Translations under genes and position numbers: made by a program
The notes under the pieces: model-generated
What the model was told of the DNA's origin: nothing
What the model saw: the letters and a program-made list of their open reading frames with translations, nothing else
Databases searched by the model: none
NCBI RefSeq assembly: GCF_014653695.1
Contig: NZ_BNAR01000010.1
Coordinates: 124,001 to 188,000 of the forward strand
DNA: 64,000 nt
Direction: 5' to 3'
Origin: Lentzea cavernae
GTDB taxonomy: Bacteria; Actinomycetota; Actinomycetes; Mycobacteriales; Pseudonocardiaceae
Shown here: piece after piece, positions 23,310 to 31,493 of the stretch
How positions within the stretch are numbered: position 1 is the first letter of the stretch
Layout of the letters: every line of letters starts with the position of its first letter

Positions 23310-24536
23310 TCAGCCGGTGAACTCGCCGGTCTGAACGTCCTTCCACTTGCCGGACGTGACCGAGTAGACGGTCAGGACCTTGTTCGTGCTGTCGCCGTAC
23401 TGGTCGAACTTGACCGCACCGGTGGCGCCGGAACCGCTGTAGGCACCGACGTTGGTCAGCATGGCGTCACGCTTCGACTCGTCCCAGGTGCCACCCTCGA
23501 CGGTCTTGGCCAGACCACCGATGATCGCGTTCGCGGCGTCGTAGGAGAACGCACCGTAGGCGGCGTAGTCCTCCTTGCCGAACTTCGCCTTGTACGCGTC
23601 GACGAAGGCCTTGGCCGTGGCCAGGGACTCGGTCGGGGCACCGACGGAGGTGGCGAGGTCGCCCTCCTTGCCGCCGAGCTCGATGTACTTGCCGTCGAAG
23701 ATGCCGTCGCCGCCCATGACCGGAACGTCGAGACCGGCGTCCTTCATCTGCTTGGACAGCGGGCCGGCGACCGGGTACTCACCGCCGTAGTAGACGGCCT
23801 CCGGGGCCAGAGCCTTGATCTTGGCGATGACGCCGGAGAAGTCGGTGTCCTTCTCGCCGACCTTCTCGGTGCCGACGATCGTGCCGCCCTTCTTGGCGAC
23901 CTGCTTCGACAGCTCGGCCGCGAGGCCATCACCGTAGGTCTTGCCGTCGGTGATGATCGCGATCTTCTTCTTGCCGGCCTTCTCGACGAGGTAGTTGGCC
24001 GCGTACGGGCCCTGCAGGTCGTCGGTGGTGCAGACGCGGAAGTAGTTGTCGAACTGCCGCTTCGGGGCCGTCAGGAAGTCGTTGCCCCTGGTGAGCGACG
24101 GGTTCGTGTTGGCGGGCGACACCTGGGGGATCTTCTTGTCCCGCAGGATCGGCTGCACGGTCTGGGCGACCGACGAGTTCAGCGTGCCGACGACACCCAC
24201 GACGTTCGGGTCGGTCGACAGCTTCGTGGCGGCCTGGGCACCCTTGGCGGGGTTGGCCTCGTCGTCCTGGGCGGACACGGTCAGCTTGAAGCCCGGAACC
24301 GTGCACTTCTTGTTCGCCTCGTCCACGGCGAGCTCGGCGGACTGCTTGATGCCGACGCCGAGAGCGGACAGGTTCCCGGACAACGGGGCGACAACACCGA
24401 CGGTCAGAGTGCCCTTCGACGTGTCGCAGCTGCCCCCGGTGGTGCCGCCGCCCTCGGTCTTGTTCGAGCCACAGGCTGCAAGAACAAGCAGCGAGGCGCC
24501 GACGATCGCTGCGGACTTCACAGAGTGCTTACGCAC
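23310..24536 (-). CDS. livK: branched-chain amino-acid ABC transporter substrate-binding lipoprotein LivK
   Basis: Extracytoplasmic solute-binding lipoprotein of 408 residues. The signal ends with lipobox LLVLAAC at about residues 16-22. The periplasmic-binding fold of the Leu/Ile/Val type is visible: LTVGVVAPLSGNLSALGVGIKQSAELAVDE at the N-lobe, VVGVVGTLNSSVAQTVQPIL, and PQVSPANTNPSLT around the ligand cleft. It delivers substrate to LivHM. It is the first gene of the operon, and two inverted repeats lie 93-156 nt upstream. Confidence 0.94.
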   Translation of the reverse strand: MRKHSVKSAAIVGASLLVLAACGSNKTEGGGTTGGSCDTSKGTLTVGVVAPLSGNLSALGVGIKQSAELAVDEANKKCTVPGFKLTVSAQDDEANPAKGAQAATKLSTDPNVVGVVGTLNSSVAQTVQPILRDKKIPQVSPANTNPSLTRGNDFLTAPKRQFDNYFRVCTTDDLQGPYAANYLVEKAGKKKIAIITDGKTYGDGLAAELSKQVAKKGGTIVGTEKVGEKDTDFSGVIAKIKALAPEAVYYGGEYPVAGPLSKQMKDAGLDVPVMGGDGIFDGKYIELGGKEGDLATSVGAPTESLATAKAFVDAYKAKFGKEDYAAYGAFSYDAANAIIGGLAKTVEGGTWDESKRDAMLTNVGAYSGSGATGAVKFDQYGDSTNKVLTVYSVTSGKWKDVQTGEFTG

Positions 24537-24628
24537 GTGATGTCCCTCCTATATCCCTGCTCCCGGCCACGCGAGATCTCCGCGCGCCGCTCCATCACCC
24601 TCTCCTGAGGGATGGCCGGAACCTAGGC

Positions 24629-24650
24629 GATGACTGTGACCGCAGTCATC
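24629..24650. promoter_or_regulatory. inverted repeat GATGACTG-N6-CAGTCATC upstream of livK
   Basis: A perfect 8-bp inverted repeat with 6-nt spacer, 93 nt upstream of the livK start. On the minus strand it lies between a TTGATG and a TAGGTT (24621-24626), so it may cover the livK promoter core. Likely an operator; the regulator is unknown. Confidence 0.55.
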
Positions 24651-24670
24651 AAAGCCAATGGGCTCGTGAC

Positions 24671-24692
24671 CATAACGCAACTCGGCGTTATG
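24671..24692. promoter_or_regulatory. inverted repeat CATAACGC-N6-GCGTTATG upstream of livK
   Basis: A second perfect 8-bp inverted repeat with a 6-nt spacer, 42 bp from the first and with the same geometry. It lies in the shared region between livK (minus) and the decayed gene at 24762 (plus). It is locally AT-rich compared with its surroundings. Confidence 0.55.
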
Positions 24693-24727
24693 TTTTACTT
24701 AAGCAATCTCACAGACTGTAACCTTCG

Positions 24728-24755
24728 TTCACTCTTTGGACGGCTGCCATAACGT
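24728..24755 (+). promoter_or_regulatory. possible promoter for a leaderless transcript (24762 ORF)
   Basis: TTCACT (24728-24733), a 16-nt spacer and TAACGT (24750-24755) lie 6 nt before the ATG at 24762. There is no ribosome-binding site, so transcription would start at the start codon itself. Confidence 0.4.
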
Positions 24756-24761
24756 GGACGT

Positions 24762-25473
24762 ATGACTCCGCGTCGCCGAGTGATCACCGCGATCGCCGCG
24801 GCCGCGGTTCAGGCGGCGGCCGTGCCGGTGTTGCGCCCTACCGATGATGCCTCGAAGAAGCCCAGCTCGGGGGCCGTTCGCTCGACCAAGTACACGGCAG
24901 ATTTCGTCGAGGTTTCCACTCGACCGCCCCCGCTCAGCCCGCCGTCCTCCGTATGGAGCAGCGACGGACGAGTCCAATGGCCCGCCCGTGGACGGCGCGG
25001 CCGGGTACGAGGCTGCCGGAACACTCGTCGCATCGCCCGAGACCACGGGCTCCGGAAGCCCGGATCACCTCGGACCCATACCTCCTGCTGATGCGATCCG
25101 TGTCGTGGTGGACGACTCCGCGGCCCCGGAACGCGCGGAGCAGGCGTTCTGCATCGATTCGAAGCGGTGCTGACAGATAACGATGTGCGCGTCGTGCAAG
25201 ACGGCGTCCGTTTTGCCCGTGATGACGGCTGAGTTCGTCCGTGTGACCCCGAACGACGTGGCGCTGGTAATCACCCTCGACGCCACTCCGGCGCGTTCAG
25301 TGGCGCCGTTAGCGGGCTTCGAGGCGTACGTCGACAGCTCTCTCGCGGCGACCGCGACGATTCCCGGCGGCGTAGACGGCCGGCACGAGCCGAGGTTCTC
25401 GCTGAAGGGTGGCCACAACGTCGAAGTCCGCCTGCGCCCCGACGATCCGGGGCGGCAGACGGACTCCGTGTGA
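24762..25473 (+). pseudogene. decayed gene for a putative exported protein (frameshifted)
   Basis: I do not recognise the family. The ATG at 24762 begins a signal-like N-terminus (RRRVITAIAAAAVQAAAVPVL), but this frame loses coding character after about 60 codons. A different frame then looks coding through about 25173 (GAAGYEAAGTLVASPETTG...ADAIRVVVDDSAAPERAEQA). After a TGA at 25171-25173 it continues to 25473 as MTAEFVRVTPNDVALVITLDA and a likely beta-rich end. Codon use is less GC3-rich than in neighbouring genes. The pattern fits a gene with one or more frameshifts and a stop, or sequencing errors. The 24537-24761 stretch upstream holds only the regulatory repeats. Confidence 0.4.
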
Positions 25474-25495
25474 CTCGAGCTCAGCTGACGCTGAC

Positions 25496-26107
25496 TCAGC
25501 CGAAGTTCTCGATGACGGCCTCTGCGACGGCCTTCATCGTCGTGCGGCGGTCCATGGCGGTGCGCTGCACCCACCGGAACGCCTCCGGCTCGCTCAGACC
25601 CTGCTTGGTCATGAGAATGCCCTTGGCCCGTTCCACCGTCTTGCGGGTCTCCAGTCGCTCGGTGAGCCCGGCGACCTCCTGCTCCAGCGCGGCCAGCTCG
25701 CTGAACCGGCTCATCGCCAGCTCGATCGCGGGCACGAGGTCCCGCTTGGCGAACGGCTTGACCAGGTAGGCCATCGCACCCGCGTCGCGGGCGCGCTCGA
25801 CCAGGTCGCGCTGGCTGAACGCGGTGAGGATCACGACCGGCGCGATCCTGTTGCCCGCGATGTGCTGCGCCGCCTCGATCCCGTCGACCTTGGGCATCTT
25901 GACGTCCAGGATCACCAGATCGGGGTCGAGCTCGGTCGCGAGCTTGATGGCCTCTTCACCATCTGCGGCCTCGCCCGCCACGTCGTAGCCCTCTTCGCGC
26001 AACATCTCCACGAGGTCGAGGCGGATCAGCGCCTCGTCCTCGGCGACGAGCACGCGGGGGGCCTTGCGCGTGGCATCGGACTGGGCCTCGGCAGCCTGCT
26101 GGGTCAC
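25496..26107 (-). CDS. pdtaR: ANTAR-domain response regulator, PdtaR-like
   Basis: Response regulator of 203 residues. The receiver domain has the acidic pair in VLVAEDEALIRLD, the phosphorylated Asp68 in LVILDVKMPKVDG, and Lys in YLVKPFAKRDL. A C-terminal ANTAR domain (about 140-198, with KTVERAKGILMTKQGLSEPEAFRWVQ) binds paired hairpins in mRNA and prevents termination. This is the architecture of mycobacterial PdtaR (Rv1626), which works with the PdtaS kinase; no kinase is adjacent here. GTG at 26107 follows AGGAGG by 7 nt. Confidence 0.92.
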   Translation of the reverse strand: MTQQAAEAQSDATRKAPRVLVAEDEALIRLDLVEMLREEGYDVAGEAADGEEAIKLATELDPDLVILDVKMPKVDGIEAAQHIAGNRIAPVVILTAFSQRDLVERARDAGAMAYLVKPFAKRDLVPAIELAMSRFSELAALEQEVAGLTERLETRKTVERAKGILMTKQGLSEPEAFRWVQRTAMDRRTTMKAVAEAVIENFG

Positions 26108-26149
26108 CGGGGTCCTCCTGACGATCGTTCCTGCGGGCGAAAGCGCAGT

Positions 26150-26971
26150 CTACCGGCGGTCAGGCCGCTGATCAGGCTCACCAGCCGTGACGGCAGACAC
26201 GAACTCCTCAGGCCACGGATAGCTCCGCATGCCCTCCTCGACGTCCTCGGTGGGCGCGTCGATGCGGCGCAGCGTGACGGGGCGGGTAGTCCCGAAGTCC
26301 GGGTGGCCGAGCTTCTGCCGGATCTCGTCCTCCGCAGGACCGCCCGCCCACTCGACGAACCAGGTCCCGCCCATCGGGAGTGCTCGCAACCAGCTCGCGT
26401 CATGCCACAGGTGTACCCGGCGCAGCAGGGCGCTCCCAGTGGCCGCTTCCGCGACCTCGTCGTCGTTGCCGCCGCCGTCGGTGTACTCGACACCGCGGTG
26501 CTCGTGCATCCAGCGCACGTAGCGCATGCCCAGGTTCCAGGCCTGCTCGTCGACCCCGGCCAGCACGACCCCGGCATCTCCGGTGGTCAGTTCGGCCGAG
26601 CGCCGGTACTGGCGGTGCCCGAGACCGGCGACGCCCATGCCGAAGCCGCCCTCGGTGCGCGGCAGCAGTTCGAACAGCAGCGGGCCGAGGGCCCGGTCGC
26701 CCAGGTGCAGCTTGAGGGGCTCCCCCGGTTCCACGGTCCGGAACGCGTGGGCGGGCCTGATGATGCTCGCGGGCGGCATCAGCTGGAGCATGCTCGCCGC
26801 GGCGCAGCCCGCGAGCAGCACCTCGGCCTCGAGCCGGCGCTGGGCGTCGGTGGTCGCTTCGGGCAGCAGCGTGTCACCGTCGCGGACGGCGGGAACCGCC
26901 TGGGACAGGTTCTCGCCCGTGTAGGTGCGCCGCAGATCGGCCAGCTGGTCCGTGGTGGACAGACGTGCCAT
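26150..26971 (-). CDS. conserved actinobacterial protein of unknown function
   Basis: Unrecognised protein of 273 residues, no signal peptide or membrane helix. It starts MARLSTTDQLADLRRTYTGE and contains a Gly-rich central stretch (GGFGMGVAGLGHRQYRR) and an aromatic segment with several Trp (WNLGMRYVRWMHEH, LWHDASWLRALPMGGTWFVEW). The codon pattern is fully that of a real gene. ATG at 26971 is preferred to an in-frame start 36 nt earlier, because it follows GAGGA at moderate spacing. It lies 42 nt upstream of pdtaR on the same strand, so the two may share a transcript. Confidence 0.7.
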   Translation of the reverse strand: MARLSTTDQLADLRRTYTGENLSQAVPAVRDGDTLLPEATTDAQRRLEAEVLLAGCAAASMLQLMPPASIIRPAHAFRTVEPGEPLKLHLGDRALGPLLFELLPRTEGGFGMGVAGLGHRQYRRSAELTTGDAGVVLAGVDEQAWNLGMRYVRWMHEHRGVEYTDGGGNDDEVAEAATGSALLRRVHLWHDASWLRALPMGGTWFVEWAGGPAEDEIRQKLGHPDFGTTRPVTLRRIDAPTEDVEEGMRSYPWPEEFVSAVTAGEPDQRPDRR

Positions 26972-27171
26972 GACAGCAGTCCTCGTTTCCGCCGCCCGGC
27001 TCGGCAAGACAAGGACGCATGTGTCACGCGTCTACGTGGTCGGTTCGCTTCGGCGAGCAGGAGTTGCTGAACACTGCGGCGGAGAGTGCCGCTCACTGCC
27101 GGGGAGCGGCTCCAGCCTCACGTCTGCTCGGACGCCAGGAACCACGGTACCGGACCGGCGCACCTGATTTT
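26972..27171. other. intergenic gap
   Basis: 200 bases between two minus-strand genes. It presumably holds the promoter for the 26971 gene. No convincing gene, tRNA or strong hairpin was seen. Confidence 0.35.
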
Positions 27172-27774
27172 CTAGTCGGCGCCCACGATCAGCTTGTACT
27201 TGACGTCGACCGCCCTGCCGCCCGCCGACCCGCGGATCACGAGCTCGTGCTCACCGGACGCGGGAGCGGGGATCCACGCGTAGAGGCCGCACCCGACCGA
27301 GTTGATCCGGCCCGTCTGGGCGCCGTACGGGTTGCCCGCGCGGGCAACGTAGGTGAACGGCGTGGCGGAGACCTTCGTGAGCGTCTGGGTGGAACCGTCC
27401 ACCAGCACCTCGCCCTGCGCGCTCTTCATGAACGTCTCGCAGGAGGCGATGTCGCTCGCGAGGTTCACGACGGGCGCGAGCAACGGTTTGTCGGCGGGGA
27501 CCCGGCACTGCCGCTCGACGGGCTCCTCACCGAGCGACCCGGCGAGCAGCCAGACCTCGACGGGCTGGTCGCGCATGCAGTAGCGCCCGGAGGTGTCGGA
27601 GACGGGGTTGCTGTTCGAGGGCTGGGAGGCCCAGGTCCACCAGCGCGCCTGGAAGTCGGCCGGCGCCAGCCTGTCCGAAGTGGACGTCTGCGGGGAGGGG
27701 GGTTGTGCCGCCATTTGCGCGTTTCCGCCACAACCGGCGAGCAGAACAACTAAGAACAGCAGGACAATCCTCAC
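27172..27774 (-). CDS. lipoprotein of a WW-rich secreted family, function unknown
   Basis: Predicted lipoprotein of 200 residues with lipobox VLLAGC at about residue 10-15. The mature part shows RWWTWASQ, then SNPVSDTSGRYCMRDQ, VEVWLLAGSLGEE, VERQCRVPADKPLLAPVVN. This order recurs in a widespread secreted family of unknown function. The four or more Cys may form disulfides outside the cell. It overlaps the stop of the upstream small membrane gene by 4 nt (ATGA), so translation is coupled. Confidence 0.8.
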   Translation of the reverse strand: MRIVLLFLVVLLAGCGGNAQMAAQPPSPQTSTSDRLAPADFQARWWTWASQPSNSNPVSDTSGRYCMRDQPVEVWLLAGSLGEEPVERQCRVPADKPLLAPVVNLASDIASCETFMKSAQGEVLVDGSTQTLTKVSATPFTYVARAGNPYGAQTGRINSVGCGLYAWIPAPASGEHELVIRGSAGGRAVDVKYKLIVGAD

Positions 27775-28124
27775 TGGTTCTCGCGTCCCTTGCGTCGTTG
27801 TTCCTCCGCGCGCTCACGGCAGCGGCGCAGGAACTCCTGGTCGTCGTCAGCATCGGTGGCCGAGAAACGTCCCGGCCGGTCGTACTCGGGAAAGGCAGGA
27901 GCGCCGCGCTCGTGTGCCGCGAAACGCGCGCGCCCGGTCCCCACCGGACGGCCCGCGACGAGCCAGGCGATCGACCCCACCAACGGGAACAGCAGGACCA
28001 GGAGAAGCCACAACAACTTCGGCAGATTGCGCGCCGAGCCTTCATCCGTCGTGATGACGTCCACCACGGCGAAGATCGTCAGTCCCAGCATCAGCACTCC
28101 GAACAGCCCACCGAAGTACAGCAT
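27771..28124 (-). CDS. PLDc_N-type small membrane protein
   Basis: Membrane protein of 117 residues. Two hydrophobic helices (YFGGLFGVLMLGLTIFAVVDVI and LLWLLLVLLFPLVGSIAWLVAG) with the NLPKLLW...PLVGSIAW pattern match the N-terminal domain found in cardiolipin synthases and as stand-alone proteins (PLDc_N). No phospholipase HKD motif is present. The tail is hydrophilic and rich in Arg/Glu. The ATG at 28124 follows a G-rich stretch and is preferred over the longer frame. It is coupled to the lipoprotein downstream. Function unknown. Confidence 0.78.
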   Translation of the reverse strand: MLYFGGLFGVLMLGLTIFAVVDVITTDEGSARNLPKLLWLLLVLLFPLVGSIAWLVAGRPVGTGRARFAAHERGAPAFPEYDRPGRFSATDADDDQEFLRRCRERAEEQRRKGRENQ

Positions 28125-28388
28125 CTCCACCCCCAGGTCGTGCGGTCGCCGCACATCGTGGCACAAGAATCACTTGCCGCACATGGTTCACATGTCAATC
28201 ACATGCGAAAACAATTCAGGGACCGGCGGACAATTCACTCGACAAAGCGAAAACCCCCGCTCGAATTCCGTTGCACGATCCAGAAGACCATTCCCCGGCC
28301 CGGAACGTTCACAGCACCGCTGACGCTGAGCACCAGAGCTGCTCCGCACTCGTTGCCCACCCGGTGAACGGGCTTTAGCGTCGGACGC
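28125..28388. other. divergent intergenic region
   Basis: 264 bases between the PLDc_N gene and the ThDP enzyme gene. It is less GC-rich than its surroundings and holds the putative leaderless promoter at 28353-28381. No gene was seen. Confidence 0.4.
28353..28381 (+). promoter_or_regulatory. probable promoter for a leaderless mRNA (28389 gene)
   Basis: TTGCCC (28353-28358), a 17-nt spacer and TAGCGT (28376-28381) are followed by only 7 nt before ATG 28389. There is no ribosome-binding site, so the transcript is likely leaderless. Confidence 0.5.
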
Positions 28389-29975
28389 ATGCCCAGGGGT
28401 GCCGAGAGGTTGCTGGAAGTGCTGGCCGCGCACGACGTCGAGGTGGTGTTCGGCCTGCCAGGAGTGCACAACCTCGCGATCTGGGAGGCACTGCAACGGA
28501 ATCCGGGCATCCGCATGATCGGCGTGCGCCACGAGCAGACGGCGGTCTACGCGGCAGACGGCTACGCACGCGCCACCGGCAAGCTCGGCGTGGCGGTGGT
28601 GACCACCGGGCCCGGCGCGGCGAACACCCTGGGCGCCACGGGCGAGGCGTGGGCGTCCGGCAGCCCGGTGCTCGTGATCGCCACGGACATCCCGTCGACG
28701 CTCCGCCGGCCCGGTGTCCACCGCGGCGTCCTGCACGAGACACGCGACCAGAAGGCCATGTTCGCGTCCGTCACCAAGGCGTCGTTCGACGTGCCGTCCG
28801 CTCAGCAACTCGGCGCGCACACCGACAAGGCCGTCCGGCAAGCCCTGCGAAGCCCGCACGGCCCGGTGTACCTGGGCGTCCCGACGGACTTCCTGTCCGC
28901 CGAAGCCCCGCACCACACCGTGACGAAGATCGAGCCCGCTCACACGACCGTCGACCTCACCGAAGCCGTACAACTCGTCGCCGAGTCGTCGAGGCCCCTC
29001 ATCTGGGCCGGCGGCGGTGCGGCACGGTCCGGGGCAGGCACCGCCGTCAGCGCGTTGGCCGCCAAGCTGCAGGCACCGATCATCACGACGTACGGCGCGC
29101 GCGGCCTCACGGACAGCCCTCACGTCGTGCGCGGTCCAGTGCACGCGCCGCCCGTCGGAAAGCTGTGGGACGACGCCGATCTGGTCATCGCCATCGGCAC
29201 CGACTTCGACGGCATGATGACCCAGAACTGGCTGCAACCGCGGCCGCGCGCCCTGCTGGCCGTCAACATCGACAAGGCCGAGGCGAACAAGAACTACCCG
29301 GCGGACGTCACGCTGGAAGGCGACGCGGCCACCGTCACCGCCGCCCTCGCCGCCGAGGTGACCTCCAAGCAGGCCGGCGTCGACCTGGCGGCGGTCGGCA
29401 CCGAGGTGCGCGCGCTGGCCGAAGCCGACTCGCCGGAAGCCGTGAAACTGTTGCAGGCACTGGAAGGCACCGACGCCACGATCGTCGCCGACATGTGCAT
29501 CCCCGGCTACTGGATCGGCGGCTTCCACCACGTCACCAGACCCCGCGGCCTCGCCTACCCGGTCGGCTGGGGCACGCTCGGCTTCGGTTTCCCCGCGGCC
29601 ATCGGAGCGGCCGTCCACCACCGCACGATCGCCGTGGTCGGCGACGGCGGCTTCCTCTTCGCATGCGGTGATCTCGCGACGGCGAAACAGGAGGGCCTCC
29701 CGCTCACCATCGTGCTCGTGGACGACGGCGGCTACGGCATGCTCCGCTACGACCAGCAGATCGCGAACCACACCATCAGCGGCGTGGACCTCACCCGCCC
29801 GGACTTCGCCAAGCTCGCCGAGAGCTTCGGCATCCCCGCTGTCACCCTCACCGGCTTCGACGACCTCAGGACCGCCCTCTCCGCGGCGAAGGGCCCGAAC
29901 ATGATCGTGGTCAACGCGAGCCTCAAGCCGCCGATCACCACATCCCCGCGCTGGTACCGCAAAACCACCACTTGA
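28389..29975 (+). CDS. thiamine-diphosphate-dependent enzyme of the acetolactate synthase/benzoylformate decarboxylase type
   Basis: 528-residue ThDP enzyme. The N-terminal domain contains the cofactor-activating Glu in RHEQTAVYAADGYARATG. The central domain follows (about 185-330). The C-terminal domain has the metal/diphosphate motif GDGGFLFACGDLATA...DDGGYG. This is the family of acetolactate synthase, glyoxylate carboligase and sulfoacetaldehyde acetyltransferase. No small regulatory subunit is adjacent, so biosynthetic acetolactate synthase is less likely than a catabolic carboligase or decarboxylase. The substrate cannot be fixed from sequence. Confidence 0.88.
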   Translation: MPRGAERLLEVLAAHDVEVVFGLPGVHNLAIWEALQRNPGIRMIGVRHEQTAVYAADGYARATGKLGVAVVTTGPGAANTLGATGEAWASGSPVLVIATDIPSTLRRPGVHRGVLHETRDQKAMFASVTKASFDVPSAQQLGAHTDKAVRQALRSPHGPVYLGVPTDFLSAEAPHHTVTKIEPAHTTVDLTEAVQLVAESSRPLIWAGGGAARSGAGTAVSALAAKLQAPIITTYGARGLTDSPHVVRGPVHAPPVGKLWDDADLVIAIGTDFDGMMTQNWLQPRPRALLAVNIDKAEANKNYPADVTLEGDAATVTAALAAEVTSKQAGVDLAAVGTEVRALAEADSPEAVKLLQALEGTDATIVADMCIPGYWIGGFHHVTRPRGLAYPVGWGTLGFGFPAAIGAAVHHRTIAVVGDGGFLFACGDLATAKQEGLPLTIVLVDDGGYGMLRYDQQIANHTISGVDLTRPDFAKLAESFGIPAVTLTGFDDLRTALSAAKGPNMIVVNASLKPPITTSPRWYRKTTT

Positions 29976-30003
29976 TCACGCACCCGCTGGGTACCGTCCG
30001 TCC

Positions 30004-31383
30004 ATGGGACGTGGGCTGGGGATCGTGCTCGCCGTGCAGGCGTTGGTGCTGACCGCGTTGTCGGGCCGCTACGGCTTCCACCGCGACGAGCTCTACTTCA
30101 TCGCCGCGGGCAAACGCCCCGACTGGGGCTACGTCGACCAGCCACCGATCACCCCGCTCCTCGCCCGCCTCACGACGGAGTTGTTCGGCGAGACCCCCGC
30201 CGGACTCCGCGTGATCGCCACCCCCCTCGCCCTGGCCACCACCGTCGTCGTAGCCCTGATCGCGAAGGAACTGGGCGGCGGCTCGATCTTCGCGGCGGCC
30301 GCCTCGGCGACGTCGACGTTCGTCCTGGCCCTGGGCCACATGCTCTCCACCGCCACCGTCGACCTGCTGGTCTGGGTGCTCATCGGCTACTTCGCGATCA
30401 AGCTCCTCAAGACCGGCGACGGCCGCTGGTGGCTCGCCCTCGGCGCAACGGCCGGCGTGGGCCTCGCCAACAAGTGGCTGCTGCTCTTGTTGTTGGCGTC
30501 CATGACGATCGCACTCCTCGCCGTCGGCCCGCGCAACGTCCTGCGCACCTGGTGGCTCCTCGCCGGCCTCGCGGCGTGCGCGGTGCTCGCCGCACCCGTC
30601 GTCATCTGGCAAGCACTGCACGACTTCCCGTTGCTCACCGTCGCCCAGGGCATCAGCGAGGACGACGGCACCGAGAACCGCATCATGTTCATCCCCATGC
30701 AGCTCCTGCTGCTGTCCCCGTTCCTGGTGCCGGTGTGGGTGATCGGCCTGCGGAACCTGTGGCGCGACAGGACCTTCCGCTCGATCGCGCTTGCCTACCC
30801 GATCCTCTGCGTCCTGTGCCTCATCACCGGCGGCAAGCCCTACTACGCCGTCCCGCTGCTCCTCGTGCTGATGGCCGCAGGAGCACGCCAAGCCCAGGAA
30901 TGGCTGCTGCGCCGCAAGGCGATCGGCAGCGTCCTGGTGGCGTTGAGCGTCGCACCGGCCGTGATCGGCTCCCTACCGGTCCTGCCGGCCGGCGCCCTGA
31001 CCCCGGTCATCGCCATCAACCCCGAACAGGGCGAACAGGTCGGCTGGCGCGAACTGGCCCTCACCGTCCAGGACACCCACCTCGCGAACGACCGTCCCGT
31101 CATCATCACCCGCAACTACGGCCAGGCGGGCGCGATCGAAACCCACACCGGACTCCCCGTCTTCTCCGGCCACATGTCCTTCTACGACTGGGGACCTCCA
31201 CCCTCCGGCGCCAGGCAGGTGCTCCTGGTCGGATTCCGCGAGCCGCCGTTCAACGAGTGCAAGGTCGTCGCCCAGCACCACAACCCCGTGGAGAACGAAG
31301 AAGACGGCACGGAGATAAAGCTGTGCACGGCACCAACGGAACCATGGGACACCTTCTGGCCAAAACTGCGTCACTACTACTGA
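30004..31383 (+). CDS. GT39/ArnT-like membrane glycosyltransferase
   Basis: Multi-pass membrane protein of 459 residues. The first loop carries GFHRDELYFIAAGKRPDWGYVDQPP, where the Asp-Glu pair is the usual catalytic site of GT-C enzymes using polyprenyl-phosphate sugars. About ten helices follow, then an extracytoplasmic domain of about 120 residues ending in an aromatic tail. Relatives transfer mannose or aminoarabinose to proteins or lipids outside the membrane. TACCGT lies 6 nt before the ATG, again suggesting a leaderless message. It begins 28 nt after the ThDP gene, so co-transcription is possible. Confidence 0.88.
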   Translation: MGRGLGIVLAVQALVLTALSGRYGFHRDELYFIAAGKRPDWGYVDQPPITPLLARLTTELFGETPAGLRVIATPLALATTVVVALIAKELGGGSIFAAAASATSTFVLALGHMLSTATVDLLVWVLIGYFAIKLLKTGDGRWWLALGATAGVGLANKWLLLLLLASMTIALLAVGPRNVLRTWWLLAGLAACAVLAAPVVIWQALHDFPLLTVAQGISEDDGTENRIMFIPMQLLLLSPFLVPVWVIGLRNLWRDRTFRSIALAYPILCVLCLITGGKPYYAVPLLLVLMAAGARQAQEWLLRRKAIGSVLVALSVAPAVIGSLPVLPAGALTPVIAINPEQGEQVGWRELALTVQDTHLANDRPVIITRNYGQAGAIETHTGLPVFSGHMSFYDWGPPPSGARQVLLVGFREPPFNECKVVAQHHNPVENEEDGTEIKLCTAPTEPWDTFWPKLRHYY

Positions 31384-31457
31384 AACAACACCGGCCACTT
31401 AGGACGTTGGAAGCCTTCCACCACGCACCCCTCTTCGGCTGAATTCGGCGGATCCTG

Positions 31458-31487
31458 TTGGAATCGCTCGTTGTTTGGCCCTAACGT
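31458..31487 (+). promoter_or_regulatory. probable promoter for a leaderless mRNA (31494 gene)
   Basis: TTGGAA (31458-31463), an 18-nt spacer and TAACGT (31482-31487) lie 6 nt before ATG 31494. There is no ribosome-binding site. Confidence 0.5.
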
Positions 31488-31493
31488 CATTTC

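Noticed and set aside
28389..29975. Biosynthetic acetolactate synthase (ilvB)
   Set aside because: No regulatory subunit or ilvC follows, and sequence alone does not separate the ThDP subfamilies.
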